This document shows, piece by piece, positions 25,610-35,238 of a stretch of 64,000 bases of DNA (position 1 is its first letter; the number at the start of each line of letters is the position of its first letter). The translations under genes and the position numbers were made by a program. The DNA is from Yoonia sediminilitoris (GTDB taxonomy: Bacteria > Pseudomonadota > Alphaproteobacteria > Rhodobacterales > Rhodobacteraceae), in NCBI RefSeq assembly GCF_003058085.1, contig NZ_QBUD01000016.1, positions 30,003 through 94,002 on the forward strand, read 5' to 3'. A model generated the notes under the pieces. The model searched no databases and was not told the DNA's origin. It was given only the letters and a program-made list of their open reading frames with translations.

Positions 25610-27418
25610 ATGCCAAGCACGTCGAATATCCCCCTCAAAATCCGTATTAGCGTAACAATGGCGATTGTCCTTGTTGCTGTTTGCGCGACCTTGATGATGA
25701 TCTCCAGCAGGCTGTCAAATCAGTCCATGCTGGACGACGCACAGGCCAAGCAAGATATTTCTTTGCGGGTCGTGGCCGCAACTTTTCAAAATGCCTTCGA
25801 TACTCTTGAATTCAATTACCGACCTGATGGCACGATAGCTCGCGCCACGTGGAACGATATTCCCAGTTTTGACAGCCATGAACTCGTCGATCAGGTGGGG
25901 TTGGTCTCAGGCGAAACAGCGACGCTTTTTGTATGGGATTCACAAGAAGGCGACTTTATCCGGGCGACAACCAACATCATCAAACCTGACGGAAATCGTG
26001 CCGTTGGCACCTATCTGGGCAAACAAAACCCGGTTTTCGCCGCCATGCAGCGCGGCGAAACCTACCGCGGTGAGGCAGTTATTCTTGGCAAGCCCTATCT
26101 CACCGTTTATCAACCCGTTTTCGGGCCGGGGTCGAATGTCATCGGGATTCTTTATGTCGGTGTCGAACGAACAGTCATTGATGCCGCAGCGGCAGCAAAA
26201 GGCAATGCGTTGTTGATTACGTCATCGGTCGCCGTTGGCCTCGGCGTGCTGGCCGTATTCTTTGTGACCTCTCTCCTCTTGCGTCCTCTGAATACGCTTT
26301 CTGATGTCATTGGAAGGCTGGCATCGGGTGATTTGGACATCGAAATTCCCTTTGACAATCAGACTGATGAAATTGGTGCGATCGCGTCGCGGGTGACTTC
26401 ATTCAAGGCTGATATCCAGAACAACAAGAAGCTCGAAGCTGAACAACGGATCATTCAGGAAGAGCAGACAGTCGCGATGGGCTTTCTGGGCGACGGGCTG
26501 AAGCGGTTGGCCCAAGGCGATCTGACGCAGCGTATCCAATCATCGGTAACCCAGCCATTTCCAGCGCAGTATGAGCCGCTGCGCAATGATTTCAACGCAG
26601 TGATCGACAGCCTGTCTTCCACATTGGATGACGTCAACTTGGTTGCATCGGGCGTGACATCAACGGCCGGAAGCATCGCGATGATGTCCGATACGCTTGC
26701 ACGCCGCGTCGAGTCACAGGCATCGACACTGGCACAATCCGCCAATACGCTGACCCAACTCAGCCAGTCGGGAAAAGAAATTGCTGAAAATGCCGCCAAT
26801 GCTGATCAGATGGTCAGCCGCAGTCTAACACTTTCAAGCGAAAGCCGTCAGGTGCTGAACGATGCGACAAATGCGATTCAGGAAATTGAAGAATCTTCAG
26901 ACCAGATCAACCAAATCATCGCTGTGATTGAAGATATCGCTTTCCAAACAAACCTATTGGCACTGAACGCCGGCGTTGAAGCCGCCCGCGCCGGTGAAGC
27001 AGGCAAAGGGTTTGCCGTCGTCGCATCCGAAGTACGCGGCTTGTCCATGCGTGCGACAGACTCTGCCCGTGAAATCCGGACGCTGATCACTGCAAGCAGG
27101 TCAAAGATCAGTGATGGGACCGTGTTGGTGCAAAACACAGGCCGGTCGCTTGGACAACTTCTGAGTCAAGTTGAAGAAATGGGAGCCGTCATCAAGGATA
27201 TTGCCGTCTCACTCACTGAGCAGGCAAAAGGGCAAAGCGACGTAACGTCCAGTGTTCAGCAGCTTGATCACATCACGCAAGAGAATGCCGCATTGGGAGA
27301 GGAAGCCAACGCGGCCAGCGAAACGCTCAAAAATGAAGCCCAAAACCTGTCCAAGGCGCTCAGCACCTTTGAAACTGGGTCGCGCGGCAACACCGCGAAA
27401 CTAGTTAACGCCGCCTGA
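25610..27418 (+). CDS. methyl-accepting chemotaxis protein with Cache sensor
   Basis: A 602-aa chemoreceptor. TM1 (ISVTMAIVLVAVCATLMMI, ~residues 13-31) and TM2 (ALLITSSVAVGLGVLAVFFVT, ~200-220) flank a periplasmic Cache-type sensor ending in FGPGSNVIGILYVGVER. Two HAMP-like segments follow (LLLRPLNTLSDVIGRLASGD and a second around LKRLAQGDLTQRI). The signalling domain has the hairpin tip IAFQTNLLALNAGVEAARAGEAGKGFAVVASEV. The tail has no CheR-docking pentapeptide. The start is taken as ATG 25610; a TTG lies just before it. Ligand unknown. Confidence 0.94.
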   Translation: MPSTSNIPLKIRISVTMAIVLVAVCATLMMISSRLSNQSMLDDAQAKQDISLRVVAATFQNAFDTLEFNYRPDGTIARATWNDIPSFDSHELVDQVGLVSGETATLFVWDSQEGDFIRATTNIIKPDGNRAVGTYLGKQNPVFAAMQRGETYRGEAVILGKPYLTVYQPVFGPGSNVIGILYVGVERTVIDAAAAAKGNALLITSSVAVGLGVLAVFFVTSLLLRPLNTLSDVIGRLASGDLDIEIPFDNQTDEIGAIASRVTSFKADIQNNKKLEAEQRIIQEEQTVAMGFLGDGLKRLAQGDLTQRIQSSVTQPFPAQYEPLRNDFNAVIDSLSSTLDDVNLVASGVTSTAGSIAMMSDTLARRVESQASTLAQSANTLTQLSQSGKEIAENAANADQMVSRSLTLSSESRQVLNDATNAIQEIEESSDQINQIIAVIEDIAFQTNLLALNAGVEAARAGEAGKGFAVVASEVRGLSMRATDSAREIRTLITASRSKISDGTVLVQNTGRSLGQLLSQVEEMGAVIKDIAVSLTEQAKGQSDVTSSVQQLDHITQENAALGEEANAASETLKNEAQNLSKALSTFETGSRGNTAKLVNAA

Positions 27419-27780
27419 CTGACAATCAATTCGCGCGGTTGGCGCCCCACCAGATAACCCAAAAAGCCAAGCGCCTTAGTTGACATATCAGGTGCCGCCC
27501 GATGGACGGCCCATTGCATCTTCTGAACAACGAAGCGCCGTTCATTGTTGGGAGCGGCCCAATCAATTTGCGTCAACGGTGATGCGACGGTCATTAGACC
27601 GCAACCTGCCCCTACACCTTTAATAGCAGGCTGGCGCAATCAACTATTCGCATAAATCGACCGCGTTGAAAATGGCGCGAGGCGCACCAAGCCAAATTGT
27701 GGGAGTACCCTGCAGAACGGGCCTTCGGGCAACTCTGGCAACGCAATCGATCAAGCGACGGTTGCCAGAAAAGACCAGTA
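27419..27780. other. 362-bp gap downstream of the chemoreceptor
   Basis: A minus-strand frame (stop at 27268, starts near 27591) has a protein-like middle but runs antisense into the chemoreceptor gene. I do not call it. No terminator or repeat was recognised. Confidence 0.35.
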
Positions 27781-29067
27781 TCATGCAGCAGACCGTCCAC
27801 GCGCTCGTTTGCCGGCGCCACCGTGGCGTTTGGCACCGGATTTCGCTGACGCACCGCCCGGCTTGCCCCCGCCTCGGTGGCCACCGCCACCACGCCGTCC
27901 GCCACCACCGTTGGGACGTTTCTTCTGACCGGGCGCGATTTCCCAAGGGCGCCCGGATGCGACCGGAATGCTTTCCTTCATCGCTTTTTCGATATCCTGC
28001 AGCTCAATCATTTCATCCGGCGCGACGAGGGCCACGGCAGCCCCGTCCGCCCCTGCGCGCGCTGTACGGCCGATCCGGTGCACATAGTTTTCCGCCACAT
28101 TGGGCAGGTCGTAATTATAGACATGCCGCACACCGGGGATATCAATGCCCCGCGCGGCAACATCGGTTGCCACCAGCACCCGCACTTTTCCAGCCTTGAA
28201 GGCCGTGATCGCGCGTTCGCGTTGTCCCTGGCTTTTGTTGCCGTGGATAGACGCCGCCGCAAAACCTTTTTTCTCGAGCACTTTGTAGAGTTTTTCACAG
28301 CCGTGCTTTGTCCGGCCAAAGACAAGCGCCAACTCATCACGATGTTTATCGAGCAATTCTACCAGCAGATCGGTCTTGGCGGCTTGCGCTACGAAATGCA
28401 CAGACTGGTTGATCCGCTTTACGGCTTGTCCTGGCGGGTTCACCTGCACACGCACTGCGTCCTTGAGGTAGGTATCGGCCAATTCTGACATCAGTTTTGG
28501 CATCGTGGCGGAGAACATCATCGTCTGGCGCTCCTTTGCCAACAAAGGTGCGATCCGGCGCAGAGCATGAATGAAACCCATGTCCAGCATCTGGTCGGCC
28601 TCATCCAGCACCAGATAAATTGTCTCATCCAACCGAACCGCACGACGATCCAGCAAATCAATCAATCGGCCGGGGGTTGCCACAAGCAGGTCAACTCCGC
28701 CTGCCAGCCGTTTTGTCTGGGCCACAATGCCGGCCCCGCCGACGACAAGGGCTACTTTCAGATGGCTGCCCTTGGTATAAGCGGTCAGATTATCGGAAAT
28801 CTGCTTGGCCAATTCGCGGGTCGGCGCAAGGATCAGCCCGCGCACGGTCTTGGGATTTGGCTTGACCCCTGCCTTCATCAAAGCGTGGATCATTGGCAAA
28901 CCAAAAGCCGCAGTCTTGCCCGTCCCGGTTTGGGCCAGCCCCATCACATCGCGCCCGTTCATCGCGTGCGGGATGGCTTGGGTCTGGATGGGCGTGGGAT
29001 CGGTGATCCCCTGTTCTTTGAGAACATTAATTAGTCGGGGCGCAAGGCCCAGCATGTCAAAATCCAT
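27781..29067 (-). CDS. rhlE: DEAD-box ATP-dependent RNA helicase
   Basis: A 428-aa RhlE-type helicase. Q-motif GITDPTPIQTQAIP, motif I AQTGTGKTAAF, Ia PTRELAKQI, II VLDEADQMLDMGF, III FSATMP, V ATDVAARGIDIP and VI HRIGRTARAG are all present. The last ~50 residues are a basic Gly-rich tail (RRGGGGHRGGGK) that likely binds RNA. The ATG at 29067 (MDFDMLGL) fits; the longer frame adds odd residues. The upstream region contains a folded RNA candidate on the same strand. Confidence 0.94.
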   Translation of the reverse strand: MDFDMLGLAPRLINVLKEQGITDPTPIQTQAIPHAMNGRDVMGLAQTGTGKTAAFGLPMIHALMKAGVKPNPKTVRGLILAPTRELAKQISDNLTAYTKGSHLKVALVVGGAGIVAQTKRLAGGVDLLVATPGRLIDLLDRRAVRLDETIYLVLDEADQMLDMGFIHALRRIAPLLAKERQTMMFSATMPKLMSELADTYLKDAVRVQVNPPGQAVKRINQSVHFVAQAAKTDLLVELLDKHRDELALVFGRTKHGCEKLYKVLEKKGFAAASIHGNKSQGQRERAITAFKAGKVRVLVATDVAARGIDIPGVRHVYNYDLPNVAENYVHRIGRTARAGADGAAVALVAPDEMIELQDIEKAMKESIPVASGRPWEIAPGQKKRPNGGGGRRGGGGHRGGGKPGGASAKSGAKRHGGAGKRARGRSAA

Positions 29068-29184
29068 AAAGGATATCCTACTCTTGCGGGAGTTCCCGCG
29101 CATATTTACGGCCCATCGCAACATGCAATGAACCCGTGCAAGGTTGCGCCAATATGCTGACAGCCAGAACCGCATTGTCCGGGC

Positions 29185-29325
29185 GCCGACTTGGCGCGGG
29201 ACCCCTGCGTGATGTGGGAACCTGAAGTTTTAAGCGACGGCTTGCGAAAGACCGTTGAGGTCTCGCTCTGCTCACGCGGCAGGTAACGTCGGTCCAAGTC
29301 ACATGATGTTTTCTGCGCCATCTGT
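29185..29325 (-). ncRNA. ssrS: probable 6S RNA (candidate ssrS)
   Basis: The stretch folds as one long irregular hairpin. The outer stem pairs GACTT and GGACC (29188-29202) with GGTCC/AAGTC (29291-29300); an inner stem pairs CTGCGTGA (29205-29212) with TCACGCGGCAG (29272-29282); the apical part pairs GCGACGG with CCGT/TCGC. A large internal loop lies between inner stem and apical hairpin. On the minus strand the 3' side of the loop reads CTTAAAACT, which is also present at the same place in E. coli 6S RNA. 6S RNA mimics an open promoter and binds RNA polymerase. Exact ends and strand are uncertain. Confidence 0.5.
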
Positions 29326-29467
29326 CAAGCCTTGCCGACACAAGCAAACGCGATGCGCGCCGGACCTTGCAGAATAGTTTTTCGGACGCGCAATCCGCAA
29401 GGATCAAATCTTGCGCAGATTTCGCCATTTTCGCGTGGTCTCGGTCATCGGCCAAAGGCCATGGCAC

Positions 29468-29476
29468 TTATCCACA
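29468..29476 (+). promoter_or_regulatory. single DnaA box upstream of mipZ
   Basis: TTATCCACA, a perfect DnaA box, about 90 bases before the mipZ start. No other boxes cluster here, so it is not an origin; DnaA-linked control of a division gene is possible. Confidence 0.4.
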
Positions 29477-29567
29477 GAAAAAAACCGACAACACCACAAG
29501 ACGCGCTTTCGCTGCCCCACCCCACATCATATAGTATTAGAAGGGCACGCATGATGGGGACAGCAGC

Positions 29568-30377
29568 TTGGCACATATTATCGTCGTCGGCAACGAAAAG
29601 GGCGGCGCGGGGAAATCAACCGTGTCCATGCATGTGGCGACAGCCCTTGCCCGCATGGGGCACCGGGTCGGTACGCTGGACCTTGATCTGCGTCAGAAAA
29701 CACTGGCCCGCTACATCACAAACCGGCAGACATTCCTGCACAATAAGCGGCTCGACCTGCCCTCGCCCCGCTATCAAGATCTGCCGGAAGTCGAACAAAG
29801 CAGCCTGAAGCCCGGCGATAACGCATTGGACCAGCGGTTGTCGATGGCCGTCAGCGACATGGAAGCTGACAATGATTTCATCCTGATTGATTGCCCCGGA
29901 TCGCATACAAGGCTTAGTCAGGTTGCGCATAGTCTGGCCGACACGCTGATTACGCCGTTGAACGACAGTTTCGTTGATTTTGACCTCTTGGCCCACGTGA
30001 ATTCCGACGGCGATGAAATTACAGGGCCGTCGGTCTATTCCGAGATGGTCTGGAACGCGCGGCAGTTGCGGGCGCAGGCGGGCCTGAAGCCAATTGACTG
30101 GATTGTTGTGCGCAACCGACTTGGGGCGCAAAACATGGTTAACAAGCAAAAGATGCAGAAAGTCATCGACAAGCTTGCCAAGCGCATCGGGTTTCGCGCC
30201 GCACCGGGGTTCAATGAGCGGGTGATTTTCCGCGAATTATTTCCAAGGGGGCTAACGCTCCTTGATTTGCGCGATATTGGCGTCAAGGGTATGAATATTT
30301 CCAATGTGGCTGCCCGGCAAGAGCTGCGCGAGTTGATAAAATCGCTCGACCTGCCCGGTGTGTCTGCGGATTTTTGA
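29568..30377 (+). CDS. mipZ: division-plane positioning ATPase MipZ
   Basis: A 269-aa ParA-superfamily ATPase that forms a gradient from ParB and inhibits FtsZ away from midcell. The deviant Walker A is VGNEKGGAGKSTVSMH; Walker B region FILIDCPGSHTRLS; LDLDLRQKTLARY and NRLGAQNMVNKQ are MipZ-specific, separating it from ParA. Translation starts at a TTG; the nearby ATGs at 29551 and 29554 are in another frame. Confidence 0.95.
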   Translation: MAHIIVVGNEKGGAGKSTVSMHVATALARMGHRVGTLDLDLRQKTLARYITNRQTFLHNKRLDLPSPRYQDLPEVEQSSLKPGDNALDQRLSMAVSDMEADNDFILIDCPGSHTRLSQVAHSLADTLITPLNDSFVDFDLLAHVNSDGDEITGPSVYSEMVWNARQLRAQAGLKPIDWIVVRNRLGAQNMVNKQKMQKVIDKLAKRIGFRAAPGFNERVIFRELFPRGLTLLDLRDIGVKGMNISNVAARQELRELIKSLDLPGVSADF

Positions 30378-30506
30378 CCCTGACGGGCACATTGGGTTGC
30401 GCCGCCAAGAGCGGTAGCCATTTACACACACAAAGAAAAGCCGTCAAAAGTACCTTTCGTTAAGCAAGACCGCGTCTTACTGTGCCTATAGCACGGAGGA
30501 TTAATC

Positions 30507-32123
30507 TTGCGAAAATTGATTGAACTACAACGCTATGCCACCTTTGTTTTTGTGGCCCTCATGACGGTGATTTGCTTTTTTGCGGGCTTCTGGGCAAGCT
30601 GGGTTTTCATACTCTTTGCCATCTTCGCGGCGCTCACGGCTGTTGGCATTCATGACCTGTCTCAGTCCCGTCATGCGATTTTGCGCAACTATCCCGTTTT
30701 GGGGAATGCCCGCTTTCTGTTCGAAATGATCCGCCCGGAAATCCGCCAATACCTGATCGAAAGCGACCGGGAAGAGCAGCCATTCAGCCGCGAGCAGCGC
30801 TCGCTGGTCTATCAACGCGCCAAGGGAGACGAAGACAAGCGGCCATTCGGCAGCCATGAAGCCGTGTACGAGGCCGGTTATACGTGGCTGACCCATTCCG
30901 TCGTACCCACGCATTTTGACGATCTTGATTTCCGTGTCCCGATTGGCGGGCCCGCATGCAAACAGCCCTATAATGCGTCACTTTATAACATCTCGGCGAT
31001 GAGCTTCGGGGCCTTGTCCGCCAATGCAATTCTGGCCCTGAACAAAGGGGCCAAGCTTGCAGGTTTCGCGCAGGATACCGGCGAAGGCGGGATCAGTCGC
31101 TATCACCGCGAAGGTGGCGGCGATCTGATCTATGAAATCGGCTCCGGTTACTTTGGCTGCCGTGATGAACAGGGCCGTTTCTCGCCCGAGAAATTCAAGA
31201 AGCAAGCCGCCAGCGATCAGGTCAAGATGATTGAGGTCAAGCTGAGCCAAGGGGCAAAGCCGGGCCATGGCGGCATGTTGCCCGCGTCCAAGATTACGCC
31301 CGAAATTGCAGAAGCACGCGATATCCCGATGGGGGTCGATTGCGTTTCACCTGCGGCCCACAGTGCCTTTTCGACACCGATCGAACTGATGGAATTTCTG
31401 GGCCAGTTGCGGGATCTGTCGGATGGGAAACCCGTTGGTTTCAAACTTTGTATCGGCCACCGCAGGGAGTTTATGTGCATGGTCAAGGCCATGCTCAAAA
31501 CGGGCATCGTCCCTGACTTTATTGTCGTTGACGGAAGCGAAGGCGGAACCGGGGCTGCACCGCTTGAATTTGCCAACCATGTCGGGATGCCGTTGGTCGA
31601 AGGGCTGACCTTCGTGCACAATACCCTGCGCGGTGCCGGCATTCGGCGTCAGGTCAAAATTGGTGCCGCGGGCAAATTGGTCAGTGCCTTCGACATCGCC
31701 CGTGCCCTGTCGCTGGGTGCCGACTGGTGCAATTCCGCACGCGGCTACATGTTTGCGATCGGATGTATTCAGGCGCAGGCTTGCCACACAAATCATTGCC
31801 CTGTCGGGGTCACGACACAGGACCCCTTGCGCCAGCAGGCCCTGCACGTGGACAACAAAAGCCAACGTGTCGCCCGGTTTCACGACAATACGCTGAAAGC
31901 CTTGGGCGAGATGGCAGGTGCGGCGGGCCTGAATGAACCCCGTGACTTCCTCCCCTATCATTTCATGGCCCGCAAAGGTGATGGCCAGATGACCGAAGCT
32001 GCTGATGTTTACACGTACCTGCCCGAAGGTTTCCTGCTGGAAGAGGAAGGCGGCGACGAAATCTACCGGGTGCGCTGGAACCGGGCCACAGCAGAAAGTT
32101 TCGCGCCACCTGACGCACTTTAG
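30507..32123 (+). CDS. FMN-binding glutamate synthase-like oxidoreductase
   Basis: A 538-aa protein of the GltS-like FMN-binding family (conserved in many bacteria, not the large GltB). Two N-terminal membrane helices (TFVFVALMTVICFFAGF, ILFAIFAALTAVGI) anchor a TIM barrel with ISAMSFGALSANAILAL, AGFAQDTGEGGIS, GAKPGHGGMLPASKI, VDGSEGGTGAAPLEF and the cluster loop CIQAQACHTNHCPVGVTTQ. The Cys triplet could hold a 3Fe-4S cluster as in GltB. The start is a TTG with a strong GGAGG site. The physiological reaction of this stand-alone, membrane-tethered form is unclear. Confidence 0.9.
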   Translation: MRKLIELQRYATFVFVALMTVICFFAGFWASWVFILFAIFAALTAVGIHDLSQSRHAILRNYPVLGNARFLFEMIRPEIRQYLIESDREEQPFSREQRSLVYQRAKGDEDKRPFGSHEAVYEAGYTWLTHSVVPTHFDDLDFRVPIGGPACKQPYNASLYNISAMSFGALSANAILALNKGAKLAGFAQDTGEGGISRYHREGGGDLIYEIGSGYFGCRDEQGRFSPEKFKKQAASDQVKMIEVKLSQGAKPGHGGMLPASKITPEIAEARDIPMGVDCVSPAAHSAFSTPIELMEFLGQLRDLSDGKPVGFKLCIGHRREFMCMVKAMLKTGIVPDFIVVDGSEGGTGAAPLEFANHVGMPLVEGLTFVHNTLRGAGIRRQVKIGAAGKLVSAFDIARALSLGADWCNSARGYMFAIGCIQAQACHTNHCPVGVTTQDPLRQQALHVDNKSQRVARFHDNTLKALGEMAGAAGLNEPRDFLPYHFMARKGDGQMTEAADVYTYLPEGFLLEEEGGDEIYRVRWNRATAESFAPPDAL

Positions 32124-32127
32124 GGTT

Positions 32128-33108
32128 TTATGCGGACCCTTCGTTGTCCGGCCGCGGTGGCAATTTGCCAGCCATCCGCATGAAAAGGCTGACCCTGGGA
32201 GTGGTGGCCGTTTCAGATCGTGAGCGTGTACGCAATACGGGTGTGTTCTCGGACGCGCCGCTGCGGCTTTCGCGCAGTACGATGTAAAGCCCGCTGGCGA
32301 TGATCACCGCTGCACCGATGTATGTCGTCGTTTCAACCGTTTCCCCAAATAGCAACAAGCTAAAGCCTGTCGCCCAAATGATCTGGCTGTATTGCATGGG
32401 TGCGATGATGGCTGCTTCGCCCACCTGATAAGCCTGAATGACAAGGCGACTGGCGACCCAAGCAAAGACCGCAACAACCCCCAGCATGGCCAGATGCTCA
32501 ATCGGCATTGGTTTATAGACGAACGGCAAAGCAGCAGCCATGACGACAAAGTTCGTCATGATCGGATAGAGCAGCATCACGACGGGCCGTTCATCTTCTC
32601 CTATCTTGCGCACAACGATCGACGCGACAGAGCCGCCAATCGCCGAAAAAATCGCGGCAAGGTGGCCAATTGAAAGGGACGTCTGGTTTGGACGCAAGAC
32701 AATCAGCACCCCGATTAATCCCACAATAACCGCCAGCCAACGCCGCAATCGCACCTTTTCGCCCAGAATCGGAATCGCAAGGACCGTAATCAGCAGGGGT
32801 GCAGCAAAGAGGATCGCGTAAGTTTCAGCCAGGGGCAGAACCGAAAAGGCGTAGAACGCGCTGACACCGGTAACGACCGCTGCCACCGTCCGCAGGGCCA
32901 GCCACCAAGGGTGAACGGGCATCAATGTTCCCGGCTTCGCGTCGCGCATCAACATGACCATCGCCAGTGGAAAGCTGAACAGAACGCTGAAAAATACGAT
33001 CTGGATAGGTGAATAGATCCCCCCAAGGATCTTGATGAACACATCGTGCGTCGCGAAAACCCCAAAGGCGATTAGCGCAAATATGGCACCCCGGGCGTTT
33101 GACGACAT
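32128..33108 (-). CDS. EamA/DMT family transporter
   Basis: About 326 aa with ten helices in two EamA repeats (GAIFALIAFGVFATHDVFIKI; VLPLAETYAILFAAPLLITVLAIPILGE; AAIIAPMQYSQIIWATGFSLLLFGE). The final ~50 residues are an Arg-rich cytoplasmic tail. The ATG at 33108 is preferred to the upstream frame start. Such roseobacter proteins are often annotated as drug/metabolite exporters; substrate unknown. It is convergent with the glutamate-synthase-like gene, leaving 4 bases between the stops. Confidence 0.9.
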   Translation of the reverse strand: MSSNARGAIFALIAFGVFATHDVFIKILGGIYSPIQIVFFSVLFSFPLAMVMLMRDAKPGTLMPVHPWWLALRTVAAVVTGVSAFYAFSVLPLAETYAILFAAPLLITVLAIPILGEKVRLRRWLAVIVGLIGVLIVLRPNQTSLSIGHLAAIFSAIGGSVASIVVRKIGEDERPVVMLLYPIMTNFVVMAAALPFVYKPMPIEHLAMLGVVAVFAWVASRLVIQAYQVGEAAIIAPMQYSQIIWATGFSLLLFGETVETTTYIGAAVIIASGLYIVLRESRSGASENTPVLRTRSRSETATTPRVSLFMRMAGKLPPRPDNEGSA

Positions 33109-33182
33109 ATGCTTTACCGTTCCTTCTGGCGATGTAGTTCCATCGCCTGTCTGACAGTGGCGATCAACAGCGTCAACGCAAA

Positions 33183-33208
33183 GAGGCGGCCCACAGGACC
33201 GCCTTTTT
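33183..33208 (-). terminator. terminator after the VPLPA-CTERM gene
   Basis: Stem GGCGGTCC/GGGCCGCC with one G-T pair and a 3-base loop, followed by TCTTTG on the minus strand and by five T on the plus strand. It lies between the VPLPA-CTERM gene (ends 33232) and the EamA gene. Confidence 0.65.
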
Positions 33209-33231
33209 CTCAAAAATCAGAAACTGCCAGT

Positions 33232-33936
33232 TTATGCAGCAGTGCCGCGACGTCGGGCAAGGGCAAGGCCGAAAAGACCGCTCAATAGCAGCAAACCACC
33301 TGCTGGCAGCGGTACCGCCGCCAGTTCAACTTCTAATCCGCCGATACGGAAATTATCATATCCACTGTCTGCGCCGAAGCTGATTGACCGCCCAATTGCG
33401 GAAAAACCTGTAAGATCATAGGGGTTGTTTTCCCCGATCAACACTTCTTCGCGCAGCAACACGCCATCAACAAACACATCAAACTGGTCCTGCGCATAGC
33501 CAAAGCTTTCAACACCGGTAAAGAAAACTCGGGTGAAATCGACGACTCGATCGAACGTGAAAGTGATCAGATCATTGCCAAAGTCACCGTCAATATCACT
33601 ACCGTCAAAAAAGCCGGCAATGCCCAATCCATCAGAAGTGATTGCAACGGCACGGTAGCCAAGCAATTCGCCGACACTATTGTCATACCATTGGCAGCCA
33701 CCATCGGCGCAATCCGTATCGGCAATCTGGTCATTGTCCAAACCCATGTAGGAATCATAGCGACCTGCCGTTACCTCAACCGTCAGCCCGTCGCTTTCAA
33801 CAGCCAGACCGCTGGAATAGGTTGTTTGACCCGAATTTAGTGTTGTGAAGTCATAGCTATATGTGGCGGCAGATGCAGGCGCTGCAATCATCAGCAAAGC
33901 GGCAAAAGCCGCAATGCGGGAAATGGCGTAATTCAT
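33232..33936 (-). CDS. secreted VPLPA-CTERM sorting domain protein
   Basis: A 234-aa exported protein. N-terminal signal peptide (IAAFAALLMIAAPASA-A), a beta-rich lectin/PEP-CTERM-like body with many Asp, Gly and aromatic residues (FDRVVDFTRVFFTG), and a C-terminal sorting tag: VPLPAG, a hydrophobic helix (LLLLSGLFGLALA) and RRRG. VPLPA tags are handled by a dedicated exosortase (XrtD class) in Rhodobacterales, anchoring the protein to the envelope or releasing it for an EPS matrix. No exosortase gene is in the window. It is a single-gene unit with its own terminator. Confidence 0.9.
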   Translation of the reverse strand: MNYAISRIAAFAALLMIAAPASAATYSYDFTTLNSGQTTYSSGLAVESDGLTVEVTAGRYDSYMGLDNDQIADTDCADGGCQWYDNSVGELLGYRAVAITSDGLGIAGFFDGSDIDGDFGNDLITFTFDRVVDFTRVFFTGVESFGYAQDQFDVFVDGVLLREEVLIGENNPYDLTGFSAIGRSISFGADSGYDNFRIGGLEVELAAVPLPAGGLLLLSGLFGLALARRRGTAA

Positions 33937-34074
33937 TATTTATTCTAAACCTTATACTCTTAAATTCTGTGGTCTGCGAAACACTTGATCATCATAACCC
34001 ATTTCCGCAGCCCTTGCCAGTTTTTTTAGCGCAAACGTAGCCTGAAAATGTGAAGCATTCCAACCTTGTTCGCG

Positions 34075-35181
34075 TCAGAGGCTTGCGTCAAGCGCCGACA
34101 GTATCACGTCGCCCATCTGTGTTGTGCTTAGTGGTGTGCCGCCTTCTGGCCCCATGAGGTCGGCTGTGCGGGCCCCATCTGCAAGCACTTTCTCGATAGC
34201 GGCCTCCAGCCGATCCGCCTCTGCCCCTTCGTCAAAGGAATAGCGCAGCGCCATTGCAAAGGACAGAATGCAGGCAATCGGGTTCGCCTTGCCTTGCCCC
34301 GTGATATCGGGTGCTGAACCGTGCACGGGTTCATACATCGCCTTGGGGCGGCCATTGGCCATAGGCAAGCCCAGCGACGCAGATGGCAACATGCCAAGGC
34401 TGCCTGTCAGCATCGCCGCACAGTCAGACAGGATATCGCCAAACAGGTTATCCGTCAGGATCACGTCAAACTGTTTTGGCGCACGCACTAGCTGCATGGC
34501 CCCGTTGTCGGCATACATATGGGACAATTCCACATCTGCATAGTCGGCCTGGTGCACTTCCGTCACCACATCGCGCCACAAAATACCGCTTTCCATGACG
34601 TTGGCTTTTTCCATCGAACAGACCTTGTTCGACCGCTTGCGCGCCAGGTCAAACGCGGCGCGCGCCGCGCGCTCGATCTCGGCTTCGGTGTAGCGCTGGG
34701 TGTTGATGCCGACACGCATGTTGTCTTCCAGATGAATGCCGCGCGGCTCTCCAAAGTAGACACCCGAGGTCAATTCACGCACGATCATAATGTCCAGACC
34801 AGCAACTATATCACGCTTGAGCGACGAAAAGTCGGCCAGCGCGTCGAAACACTGTGCGGGGCGCAGATTCGCAAACAGGTCCATTTCCTTGCGAAGACGC
34901 AGCAGGCCGCGCTCTGGCTTTACGCTGAAATCAAGATTGTCATACTTCGGTCCGCCCACAGCGCCAAGCAGCACTGCGTCAACCTCTTGCGCTTTTGCCA
35001 TTGTGTCGTCGTGCAGCGGCACACCATGTGCGTCATAGGCTGCCCCGCCGACAAGATCCTCGGACACATCAAACGCGAGGTTCCGCTTGTCCCCGAACCA
35101 GCTGATGACGCGCTTCACCTCGTCCATAACTTCAGGGCCGATGCCGTCACCGGGGAGGATCAAGAGGGATGGGTTTGCCAT
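34075..35181 (-). CDS. leuB: 3-isopropylmalate dehydrogenase
   Basis: Leucine biosynthesis enzyme, 368 aa, which oxidises and decarboxylates 3-isopropylmalate with NAD+. [18 protein letters not shown] at the N-terminus, [14 protein letters not shown], the catalytic-region [16 protein letters not shown] with [27 protein letters not shown], and [21 protein letters not shown] are canonical. It lies 4 kb from leuCD with four other genes between. Confidence 0.97.
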   Translation of the reverse strand: MANPSLLILPGDGIGPEVMDEVKRVISWFGDKRNLAFDVSEDLVGGAAYDAHGVPLHDDTMAKAQEVDAVLLGAVGGPKYDNLDFSVKPERGLLRLRKEMDLFANLRPAQCFDALADFSSLKRDIVAGLDIMIVRELTSGVYFGEPRGIHLEDNMRVGINTQRYTEAEIERAARAAFDLARKRSNKVCSMEKANVMESGILWRDVVTEVHQADYADVELSHMYADNGAMQLVRAPKQFDVILTDNLFGDILSDCAAMLTGSLGMLPSASLGLPMANGRPKAMYEPVHGSAPDITGQGKANPIACILSFAMALRYSFDEGAEADRLEAAIEKVLADGARTADLMGPEGGTPLSTTQMGDVILSALDASL

Positions 35182-35238
35182 TGCGCGCGTCCTTGGTTGC
35201 AGAGTTTTGCAAGGCCCTACCCCGACCAGAGACGAGGT

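Noticed and set aside
27268..27639. Minus-strand 123-codon frame at the end of the chemoreceptor
   Set aside because: Half of it is antisense to the receptor gene and no family or ribosome site is seen.
29468..29476. DnaA box as sign of a replication origin
   Set aside because: Only one box, no AT-rich repeat cluster and no dnaA/parAB/hemE context.
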